Made by a program: the position numbers and the translations under genes. From Candidatus Limivivens intestinipullorum (lineage in GTDB: Bacteria > Bacillota > Clostridia > Lachnospirales > Lachnospiraceae), in NCBI GenBank assembly GCA_018711185.1, contig DVIQ01000004.1, positions 21,629-85,628 on the forward strand: 64,000 nucleotides of DNA, read 5' to 3'. Numbering within the stretch: position 1 is the stretch's first letter; every line of letters begins with the position of its first letter. Of the stretch, positions 58,161 to 64,000 are shown piece by piece. The notes under the pieces are model-generated. The model did no database searches and was not told where the DNA came from. It was given only the letters and a program-made list of their open reading frames with translations.

Positions 58161-58819
58161 CGAAAACAGCGGCTATTATCGGCGGGGGCAGTCTCAGCGA
58201 AGATTTTGCCCTCCGCTTTTTTGAGAAAAATACCTGTGATTATTTGATCGCAGCCGACCGGGGATTGTTAGTCCTGAAGAAAATGGGAATTGTACCCACG
58301 CATATTGTGGGAGATTTTGACTCGGCCAGGGAAGAGGAAACCAGAGTATACCGGGATATGTCCGGGGTGGAGGTGTGCCGTCTGAATCCGGTGAAGGACA
58401 TTACGGATACCCACGCCGCCCTGGATATCGCCTTCGGCCTGGATTGTAAAAAGATTTTCCTCCTGGGCTGCACCGGCAGACGGCTGGATCACACCATCGC
58501 GGCGATCCGGGATCTTCGCTTTGGTCTGGCAGAAAACAGGGAATGCGTAATTCTGGATCCCTGCAACCGTATACGCCTCGTGAACAAGCGGATGGTACTC
58601 AGAAAAAAGGAGCAGTATGGAAGATACATTTCCCTTTTCGCGTTTGGGGAGACGGTCAGGGGGCTGACGCTTACCGGCTTTCGTTATCCGCTGAATGATT
58701 ACGATATGGAAAGCGTTTCCGCCCTGGGAGTGAGCAATGAGCTGACAGCGGCTGAAGGAATTATTTCTATGAAATCGGGAACGCTGGTGGTGATCGAGTC
58801 GAAAGATGGAGAATTATGA
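58157..58819 (+). CDS. thiN: Thiamine pyrophosphokinase
   Basis: A 220-residue enzyme that converts thiamine to thiamine diphosphate, the cofactor of PFOR among others. AADRGLLVLKKMGIVPTHIVGDFDSA holds the catalytic aspartates, DITDTHAALDIAF the nucleotide part, and LLGCTGRRLDHTIA the conserved Gly-Arg-Asp-His stretch; the C-terminal beta domain ends in MKSGTLVVIESKDGEL. It is the last gene of the murE operon. The stop at 58819 is followed by 189 bp without a gene. Confidence 0.93.
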   Translation: MTKTAAIIGGGSLSEDFALRFFEKNTCDYLIAADRGLLVLKKMGIVPTHIVGDFDSAREEETRVYRDMSGVEVCRLNPVKDITDTHAALDIAFGLDCKKIFLLGCTGRRLDHTIAAIRDLRFGLAENRECVILDPCNRIRLVNKRMVLRKKEQYGRYISLFAFGETVRGLTLTGFRYPLNDYDMESVSALGVSNELTAAEGIISMKSGTLVVIESKDGEL

Positions 58820-58882
58820 CGAAAAGGGCAGAAACAGGAAGAATCCGGGAAAAACGTGTCGATGAGTTCTTTTGATATGCTA

Positions 58883-58912
58883 TTGCTTTTTTGTCGGTTC
58901 CTGTGTTAAACT
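58883..58912 (+). promoter_or_regulatory. Promoter of ychF
   Basis: TTGCTT (58883-58888) and TAAACT (58907-58912) with an 18-bp spacer. Confidence 0.55.
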
Positions 58913-58933
58913 GTCCATACAAGTAGAAAAAGC

Positions 58934-58960
58934 GTAACTGTTCAGCACTTTCACAGTTAC
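58934..58960 (+). repeat. Possible degenerate member of the palindromic family
   Basis: GTAACTGT and ACAGTTAC form a perfect 8-bp inverted repeat, and GTAACTGTTCAGC resembles the left arm of the 29-bp elements, but the right half has diverged and the flanks AAAAAGC and AAAAATC match only loosely. It lies in the ychF leader. Confidence 0.4.
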
Positions 58961-59008
58961 AAAAATCATTATTATTGAAATACGACCTGAGAAAGGAAGC
59001 TATAGAAT

Positions 59009-60106
59009 ATGAAGCTGGGAATCGTAGGTTTACCAAATGTAGGAAAGAGCACCTTGTTTAATTCACTGACAAAGGCGGGAGCCGAGTCGGCCAACTATCC
59101 GTTTTGTACCATTGACCCCAACGTGGGCGTGGTGGCTGTGCCGGATCACAGGCTGAAGCTTTTGGCCGATTTGTATAATTCCGCAAAGGTAACGCCGGCG
59201 GTGATTGAATTTGTGGATATCGCGGGACTGGTAAAGGGCGCGTCCAAGGGAGAGGGCCTGGGAAACCAGTTTTTGGCGAATATCCGGGAGGTAGACGCTA
59301 TTGTCCATGTGGTGCGCTGCTTTGAGGACAGCAATGTCATCCATGTAGATGGAAGCGTTGATCCTGCCAGAGATATTGAAACCATTGATCTGGAGCTTAT
59401 TTTCTCCGACATTGAAATACTTGAGAGAAGAATCGCGAAAACGGCGAGAGGCGCGAAAAACGACAAAGCCCAGGCAAAGGAGCTGGAGCTTTTAAAGAGA
59501 CTGAAGGAATGGCTTGAGGAGGGAAAGCTTGCCATAACCTTCGAGACGGAAGAGGAAGATGAAAAAGAGTGGATTGCCGGCTACAATCTTCTTACGGCGA
59601 AGCCGGTGATCTTCGCGGCGAATGTAAAGGAGGAGGATCTGGCGAACGATGGGGCTGATAATCCTCACGTACAGGCAGTTCGGGAGGTGGCGGCCAGCAC
59701 CGGCAGCGAGGTTTTCGTCATCTGCGCCCAGATCGAGCAGGAGATCGCGGAGCTTGAGGATGATGAAAAGGCCATGTTTTTGGAGGATCTGGGTTTAAAA
59801 GAGTCAGGACTGGAAAAGCTTATAAAGGCTAGCTACCGTCTCCTGGGTCTCATAAGCTATCTCACCGCGGGGGAGACGGAGACCCGGGCCTGGACCATCA
59901 AAATCGGCACAAAGGCGCCCCAGGCGGCCGGAAAGATTCACTCGGACTTTGAGAGAGGGTTTATCCGGGCCGAGGTGATCAATTACCAGGAGCTTTTGGA
60001 CTGCAAAAGCTATGCCGCGGCCAAGGAAAAGGGGCTGGTACGGCTTGAAGGAAAGGACTATGTGGTGCAGGACGGCGATGTGATCCTGTTTCGTTTTAAC
60101 GTTTAA
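59009..60106 (+). CDS. ychF: Redox-regulated/ribosome-binding ATPase YchF
   Basis: A 365-residue Obg-family P-loop protein that prefers ATP. G1 is [14 protein letters not shown] at residue 7, then [33 protein letters not shown] (G3), a coiled-coil-like insert ([21 protein letters not shown]) and a C-terminal TGS domain starting near [14 protein letters not shown]. The start is behind GAAAGGAAG. It has its own promoter and precedes lgt by 12 bp. Confidence 0.96.
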   Translation: MKLGIVGLPNVGKSTLFNSLTKAGAESANYPFCTIDPNVGVVAVPDHRLKLLADLYNSAKVTPAVIEFVDIAGLVKGASKGEGLGNQFLANIREVDAIVHVVRCFEDSNVIHVDGSVDPARDIETIDLELIFSDIEILERRIAKTARGAKNDKAQAKELELLKRLKEWLEEGKLAITFETEEEDEKEWIAGYNLLTAKPVIFAANVKEEDLANDGADNPHVQAVREVAASTGSEVFVICAQIEQEIAELEDDEKAMFLEDLGLKESGLEKLIKASYRLLGLISYLTAGETETRAWTIKIGTKAPQAAGKIHSDFERGFIRAEVINYQELLDCKSYAAAKEKGLVRLEGKDYVVQDGDVILFRFNV

Positions 60107-60118
60107 GGAGCTGACAGC

Positions 60119-60979
60119 ATGTACGATCAGATACGCTTTCCTCATCTGGGACTCGTATTTCATGTGGGAAGAAGCATAGACATTTTCGGCTTCTCCATCG
60201 CCTATTACGGAATTATTATTGCCTTCGCCATGGTTCTGGGGATGATGATCTGCACGAGAATGGCGGTTAAAGCAGGGCTGGACGGCGATTCTTTCTTTAA
60301 TCTGGGTATTGTGGGAATTGTCCTCTCCGTGATAGGAGCAAGACTTTACTTTGTCATCTTTTCCTGGGATATGTATAAGGACAACCTTCTGGACATCCTT
60401 AATATCCGAAAAGGGGGTCTGGCCATTTACGGCGGAATCCTGACGGCAATCCTGGTAATTGCGGTGTACTGTAAGAGAAAGAAAACCTCTGCCTGGCTGA
60501 TGGGCGACATCGTCAGCATAGGCCTTATCCTGGGCCAGATCCTGGGACGGTGGGGGAATTTTTTCAACCGGGAGGTTTTCGGAGGGTACACCGACGGACT
60601 GTTTGCCATGCAGCTTCCTCTGGAAGCCGTGCGAAGCTCGGATGTGACGGAGGAGCTCCTGGAACATTTGGTGACAGTGGACGGTATTCAGTATATACAG
60701 GTGCATCCCACGTTCCTTTATGAATCACTGTGGAATCTGGTTGTTCTGATACTGATGCTGATTCTGTACAAAAGAAAAAAATTTCACGGGCAGGTATTTC
60801 TGCTCTACCTGGGGGGATACGGGCTTGGTCGGTTCTGGATTGAGGGAATCCGGACAGACCAGCTGCTGATACCGGGGACGGCAATCCCGGTATCCCAGGT
60901 GATCGCGGCTTTTATGGTTGTGGCCGCGGCTGTGATTTATCTGATATTGCGCCAAAAAAACACAGAAAGGATAAGGTAA
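60119..60979 (+). CDS. lgt: Prolipoprotein diacylglyceryl transferase
   Basis: A 286-residue membrane enzyme that attaches diacylglycerol to the lipobox cysteine of lipoproteins such as the binding protein at 39236. About seven hydrophobic segments are visible; GGLAIYGGIL and the signature ILGRWGNFFNREVFGG are the conserved loops, and VHPTFLYESLWN the later one. It ends in a basic KNTERIR tail and is followed 7 bp later by a small gene. Confidence 0.96.
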   Translation: MYDQIRFPHLGLVFHVGRSIDIFGFSIAYYGIIIAFAMVLGMMICTRMAVKAGLDGDSFFNLGIVGIVLSVIGARLYFVIFSWDMYKDNLLDILNIRKGGLAIYGGILTAILVIAVYCKRKKTSAWLMGDIVSIGLILGQILGRWGNFFNREVFGGYTDGLFAMQLPLEAVRSSDVTEELLEHLVTVDGIQYIQVHPTFLYESLWNLVVLILMLILYKRKKFHGQVFLLYLGGYGLGRFWIEGIRTDQLLIPGTAIPVSQVIAAFMVVAAAVIYLILRQKNTERIR

Positions 60980-60985
60980 ACGGGT

Positions 60986-61144
60986 ATGAAACAATTAGAG
61001 GTATTGAAGGATAGAATCGAAGCGGAACGCAGAGTGCTGGACGGGCTTTTGGAGCGCGGCAGCAGGGTGGACGAAATTTATCGCCAGAGTCTGGTGGTGG
61101 ATAATCTGATCGAGCAGTACATCGCGCTGGCGGAGGGCGTGTAA
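60986..61144 (+). CDS. Spo0E-like small regulatory protein
   Basis: A 52-residue peptide, MKQLEVLKDRIEAERRVL to the TAA at 61142-61144, with two predicted helices: residues 2-24 and 28-48. The second helix reads IYRQSLVVDNLIEQYI and resembles the S-Q-x-L-D-x-L-I-x-x-Y signature of Spo0E-type aspartyl-phosphate phosphatases, which dephosphorylate Spo0A to delay sporulation. AAAGGATAAGG lies upstream of ATG 60986, and the gene follows lgt by 6 bp. The family assignment is moderate because the motif is imperfect (SLVVD for SQELD). Confidence 0.6.
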   Translation: MKQLEVLKDRIEAERRVLDGLLERGSRVDEIYRQSLVVDNLIEQYIALAEGV

Positions 61145-61150
61145 AGAGTT

Positions 61151-61179
61151 GGCGGGTCCGCGCGTTTACTGCGCGGACC
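61151..61179 (+). repeat. Hairpin fragment related to 28062-28104
   Basis: GGTCCGCGC (61155-61163) pairs perfectly with GCGCGGACC (61171-61179). The stretch GCGGGTCCGCGCGTTTACTG differs from the one at 28069 by a few transitions. It starts a few bases after the stop codon of the small gene. Confidence 0.6.
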
Positions 61180-61198
61180 ATGGAAAAGGATTCCGAGG

Positions 61199-61233
61199 AA
61201 GAGGCTGGTTTTTACAGCCTCTTTTTGTTTTTT
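61199..61233 (+). terminator. Terminator after the lgt operon
   Basis: GAGGCTG (61201-61207) pairs with CAGCCTC (61215-61221), then TTTTTGTTTTTT. Confidence 0.88.
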
Positions 61234-61245
61234 ATGATTTTACCC

Positions 61246-61274
61246 TTGCAATTTATTGAAAAATGAGATATTAT
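61246..61274 (+). promoter_or_regulatory. Promoter of the mraZ division cluster
   Basis: TTGCAA (61246-61251) and TATTAT (61269-61274) with a 17-bp spacer. Confidence 0.75.
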
Positions 61275-61283
61275 TATCCCATA

Positions 61284-61313
61284 AGTGGTGAGAAGTGGAG
61301 AATAGTGGTACAA
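61284..61313 (+). promoter_or_regulatory. Three tandem MraZ-type operator repeats
   Basis: AGTGGTGAGA, AGTGGAGAAT and AGTGGTACAA follow each other at exactly 10-bp period (61284, 61294, 61304), just downstream of the promoter. MraZ is known to bind tandem GTGG-type repeats upstream of its own gene, so this is a likely autoregulatory site. Confidence 0.75.
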
Positions 61314-61426
61314 AAGGGAGGGATTATCCCTGAAATCCTATTCATGTTTGCTTGAACGCACTTCTGCTTAAAAAGCAGCCTGAGACGGCGGACATATCCG
61401 TGGTTTCCGGAAAGAAGGTGTGCCGG

Positions 61427-61858
61427 ATGTTTATGGGAGAATACAACCACACAGTGGATACGAAAGGCAGACTCATTATCCCAGCCCGCTTTCGGGAAGA
61501 ATTAGGTGAAGAATTTATTATCACCAAGGGACTTGATGGATGCTTATTTGTGTTTCCCCAAAACGAATGGCAGGAGTTCGAGAAAAAGCTTCAGGGTTTA
61601 CCGCTTACAAACAAAAGCGCGCGTCAGTTCACGCGTTTCTTTGTGGCAGGAGCGACGCCATGTGAGCTGGACAAGCAGGGGAGAATTCTCTTACCGCAGA
61701 CGCTGAGAGAATTTGCTGGTCTGGATAAGGATGTGGTCCTTACCGGTATGATGAACCGTGTAGAGATCTGGAGCAAAGAAAAATGGATCGAAAACAGTTC
61801 TTATGAAGATATGGACGAGATTGCTGAGCAGATGTCGGATTTGGGCTTGGGCATATAG
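61427..61858 (+). CDS. mraZ: Transcriptional regulator MraZ
   Basis: A 143-residue protein with two AbrB-like SpoVT folds: MGEYNHTVDTKGRLIIPARFRE in the first and CELDKQGRILLPQTLREFAG in the second. It represses the division and cell-wall cluster it opens. ATG 61427 is 8 bp behind AAGG in AAAGAAGG and fits family length; a frame extension upstream to 61352 is rejected. ATG 61433 (MGEYNH) is a close alternative. rsmH follows after 15 bp. Confidence 0.95.
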   Translation: MFMGEYNHTVDTKGRLIIPARFREELGEEFIITKGLDGCLFVFPQNEWQEFEKKLQGLPLTNKSARQFTRFFVAGATPCELDKQGRILLPQTLREFAGLDKDVVLTGMMNRVEIWSKEKWIENSSYEDMDEIAEQMSDLGLGI

Positions 61859-61873
61859 TCAGGGGAGGACAAT

Positions 61874-62815
61874 ATGGATTTTAAACACAAATCAGTACTG
61901 CTTGAAGAAAGCATTGAGGCCCTTCAGATTAAACCGGATGGGATATACGTGGATGGTACTCTGGGCGGAGGCGGGCATTCCTATGAGATTTGCCGCCGCC
62001 TGTCTGACAAAGGAAGACTGATCGGGATTGACCAGGACGCGGCGGCGATCGAAGCGGCCGGCCGGCGCTTAGGGGAGTTTAAGGATAAAGTCACGATCAT
62101 TCGCAGCAATTACTGCGATATGAAAAGGGAACTCGACAATAGAAATATTACAGCAGTGGACGGTATTATTTTGGACCTGGGGGTTTCCTCCTACCAACTG
62201 GATACGGCAGACCGCGGCTTCACTTATCGCGAGGATGCGCCGCTGGATATGCGTATGGATCAGCGGCAGACTCAGACGGCGAGGGACATAGTGAACGGAT
62301 ACAGCGAATCCGAGCTGTATCGTGTTATCCGTGATTACGGAGAAGAAAAGTTTGCGAAAAATATCGCCAGACACATTGTAAGTGCAAGACAGACAAAGTC
62401 CATCGACACAACTGGGGAGTTAATTGATGTTATAAAAGCGGCAATACCGGCAAGAGTCCGGGCGGTAGGCGGGCACCCGGCCAAAAGAACTTTTCAGGCC
62501 ATTCGAATTGAGCTGAACAGGGAACTGGATGTTCTCCAGAATTCTCTGTCGGACATGATAGATCTTCTGAACGATCACGGAAGGATTTGTGTGATCACCT
62601 TCCATTCCCTTGAGGACAGGATCGTAAAAAATATTTTTCGGGAGCAGGAAAATCCCTGCACCTGCCCTAAGGATTTTCCGGTATGCGTTTGCGGGAAAAA
62701 ATCCAAGGGAGTTGTTGTCACACGAAAGCCGATTGTTCCCGGCGACCGGGAGCTTGCAGAAAATAAGCGGTCAAAAAGTTCAAAGCTGCGGGTATTCGAA
62801 CGCAGGATACAGTAA
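61874..62815 (+). CDS. rsmH: 16S rRNA (cytosine-1402-N4) methyltransferase
   Basis: A 313-residue SAM-dependent enzyme (MraW). [31 protein letters not shown] is split here as [12 protein letters not shown] and [15 protein letters not shown], the SAM loop; [37 protein letters not shown] and [16 protein letters not shown] follow. An insert [18 protein letters not shown] near residue 260 is common in Firmicute versions. AGGGGAGG precedes the start. Confidence 0.96.
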   Translation: MDFKHKSVLLEESIEALQIKPDGIYVDGTLGGGGHSYEICRRLSDKGRLIGIDQDAAAIEAAGRRLGEFKDKVTIIRSNYCDMKRELDNRNITAVDGIILDLGVSSYQLDTADRGFTYREDAPLDMRMDQRQTQTARDIVNGYSESELYRVIRDYGEEKFAKNIARHIVSARQTKSIDTTGELIDVIKAAIPARVRAVGGHPAKRTFQAIRIELNRELDVLQNSLSDMIDLLNDHGRICVITFHSLEDRIVKNIFREQENPCTCPKDFPVCVCGKKSKGVVVTRKPIVPGDRELAENKRSKSSKLRVFERRIQ

Positions 62816-62878
62816 TTGGACGAGACGCCAAAGCAGCCCAGGACGCTGTTTTGAGAGACCGCCTGAAGGGAGAGCAAA

Positions 62879-63361
62879 ATGGGGAGAGCGGAAGAAAGAA
62901 GACATTCTTATCAGACAAGGAGTTATATTGACGGAAATACAGTCCGCCGGGTGCAGTATGATCAGACTGTGCCAAGAAGACAGACCCAGAAAAGAACCCG
63001 GAGAAATCCGCAGACCAGAAGAGCACGTGCCCGCGCCCTTCAGATGAATTTCGGCTATGTGGCCTTTTTGGCCGCTGCCGGAGTCGCTTCTCTGTTTGTT
63101 TCGGTGAATTACTTAAAGCTTCAGGCAACTCAGGCGACATACCGGGATCAGATTTCGGCGAAGGAAAGCGAATATACGGAGCTGAAGATGAAAAATGACG
63201 AAGACTACGCCAGGGTTTTATCCAGCGTGGATCTGGAATATGTCAGGGATGTTGCCATCAACAAGCTGGGTATGGTATACGCTGCGCAGGGACAGGTGCA
63301 GACTTACGACAGCCAGGAGGGCGATTTTGTAAGGCAGTATGAGGACGTACCCGCAGAATAA
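62879..63361 (+). CDS. ftsL: FtsL-like cell division protein
   Basis: A 160-residue bitopic membrane protein: a basic N-terminal cytoplasmic part (RRQTQKRTRRNPQTRRARAR), one membrane segment at about residues 58-78 (YVAFLAAAGVASLFVSVNYL), and an extracellular coiled-coil-like stretch (ATYRDQISAKESEYTELKMK). Size, topology and its place between rsmH and a class B PBP identify it as FtsL/DivIC-like. GGGAGAGC precedes the ATG. The sequence itself is poorly conserved in this family. Confidence 0.8.
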   Translation: MGRAEERRHSYQTRSYIDGNTVRRVQYDQTVPRRQTQKRTRRNPQTRRARARALQMNFGYVAFLAAAGVASLFVSVNYLKLQATQATYRDQISAKESEYTELKMKNDEDYARVLSSVDLEYVRDVAINKLGMVYAAQGQVQTYDSQEGDFVRQYEDVPAE

Positions 63362-63373
63362 GCAGGTGACAGA

Positions 63374-64000
63374 TTGAAAAGAAAAAGAAGAATACCTCAA
63401 TTTACAAAAAAGATGCAAATAAAGCTTTTGTGGTTATTTGCATCTGTTTTATTAGTGCTGGTTTTGCTGAATGTACGGATCGCCTACATAAACATCAAAA
63501 GCGGTGATACCTATACCAGACAGGTGCTCTCGCAGAATCAGTATGACAGTCAGACAATCCCCTACCGGCGCGGCGAGATCCGGGACCGGAACGGAAATGT
63601 TCTGGCCAGGAGCGAAAAGGTTTACAACCTGATCCTGGACTGCTATCAGGTGAACGCGGACGAAGACTATCTAGACCCCACTGTGGAGGCTTTGGTCTCG
63701 GTGATGGGGGAGGATGAGACAGAGCTGCGAACCCTGATTACCTCAGAGGAGACAAAGGAAAGCCGGTACCAGATTCTCCAGAGATCCCTTACGGAAGAGC
63801 AGAAGGAGGCATGGGAAGAGTATACGGCTGTGGACGAGAGCATGAGCGATGAGGAGATCCAGGAAAAGTCCAATATCGAAGGCGTGTGGTTTGAGGAGGA
63901 TTATATCAGAGAGTATCCGATGGATACCCTGGCCAGCAATGTCATCGGATATTCCAACAGCAATGACGAGGGCTTCAGCGGCCTGGAAGCGTATTATTCG
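63374..64000 (+). CDS. Class B penicillin-binding protein (FtsI/SpoVD type), N-terminal part
   Basis: The frame is open from TTG 63374 to the window end, 209 residues without a stop; the transpeptidase domain lies beyond. AGGTGA 5 bp upstream supports the TTG start (KRKRRIPQFTKKMQIKL); ATG 63413 would lose the basic tail. One membrane helix is at about residues 18-37 (LLWLFASVLLVLVLLNVRIA). Then come IPYRRGEIRDRNGNVLARS, the conserved start of the PBP dimerisation domain, and EGVWFEEDYIREYPMDTLASNVIGY. Position after ftsL fits FtsI/PbpB, or SpoVD; C-terminal PASTA domains would decide. Confidence 0.88.
   Translation, partial: MKRKRRIPQFTKKMQIKLLWLFASVLLVLVLLNVRIAYINIKSGDTYTRQVLSQNQYDSQTIPYRRGEIRDRNGNVLARSEKVYNLILDCYQVNADEDYLDPTVEALVSVMGEDETELRTLITSEETKESRYQILQRSLTEEQKEAWEEYTAVDESMSDEEIQEKSNIEGVWFEEDYIREYPMDTLASNVIGYSNSNDEGFSGLEAYYS

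Noticed and set aside
61352..61426. Upstream extension of mraZ
   Set aside because: The extra 25 residues are not part of MraZ, and AAAGAAGG is placed for ATG 61427.
1..64000. Search by eye for tRNA, rRNA and cobalamin riboswitch sequences
   Set aside because: No tRNA-like cloverleaf with a CCA-adjacent acceptor, no rRNA segment and no recognisable B12 box upstream of the pdu or BMC operons was found; a covariance-model scan would be decisive.

Overview
The window reads as a chromosome segment of a gut-type, anaerobic, spore-forming Firmicute, most likely a Lachnospiraceae (Clostridia) member. The grounds are pyruvate:ferredoxin oxidoreductase, a cortex-lytic-type protein, a Spo0E-like peptide, a DNPR-type (diaminopimelate) MurE, a B. 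subtilis-like priA-to-thiN gene order, and strong AGGAGG ribosome sites with a moderately GC-rich codon bias. I could not run a search, so the genus is left open.

Layout. 1-7914: tail of a DeoR-type regulator, then rhaB-pduCDE-pduGH-pduO (rhamnulokinase, B12-dependent diol dehydratase, its reactivase, and a two-domain cobalamin adenosyltransferase). 8147-9412 (minus): peptidoglycan-binding, SleC/SpoIID-like protein. 9667-13602: a heterodimeric multidrug-type ABC exporter behind a leader with promoter, 29-codon peptide and intrinsic terminator. 13639-18141: carAB. 18395-20157: nitrilase-like protein, moaC, GNAT. 20311-22836 (minus): ABC-F protein and an orphan response regulator. 23187-31619: a bacterial microcompartment (BMC) operon with fuculose/rhamnulose-phosphate aldolase, aldehyde and alcohol dehydrogenases, four BMC-H proteins, PduL, a vertex protein, PduS-like and PduT-like proteins. 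31751-37884: small membrane protein, YbaK-type deacylase, PFOR, DUF362 protein. 37850-44763: LacI regulator divergent from a sugar ABC importer plus GH31 glycosidase. 44966-58819: tightly coupled housekeeping operon murE-priA-def-fmt-Zn protease-rsmB-rlmN-prpC-prkC-rsgA-rpe-thiN. 59009-64000: ychF, lgt, spo0E-like, and the start of the division/cell-wall cluster mraZ-rsmH-ftsL-pbp.

How it works together. RhaB makes rhamnulose-1-phosphate. The BMC aldolase splits deoxy-ketose phosphates to DHAP and lactaldehyde, which once reduced to 1,2-propanediol feeds PduCDE. PduP-like dehydrogenase, PduL and the alcohol dehydrogenase dispose of propionaldehyde. The PduD N-terminus, both dehydrogenase N-termini, the PduL N-terminus and the aldolase C-terminus all carry encapsulation-type amphipathic helices, so dehydratase and shell locus are probably one organelle encoded at two sites about 15 kb apart.

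The most unusual feature is a dispersed palindromic repeat family. The minimal form is a 29-bp hairpin with arms like GTAACAGTTCAGC / GCTGAACYGTTAC. Two copies (29574-29602, 29646-29674) have perfect 8-bp direct repeats at both edges and a third (13692-13720) has 7 of 8. A longer 134-135-bp form (27089-27222, 22096-22230, 9504-9637) shares the ends, also with 8-bp duplications in two copies. These look like very small non-autonomous transposable elements, with GTAA ends and 8-bp duplications recalling IS66-type transposition. One supplies the stop codon of a BMC gene, one splits a 13-bp stem-loop, and a decayed copy seems to form the pdu operon terminator.
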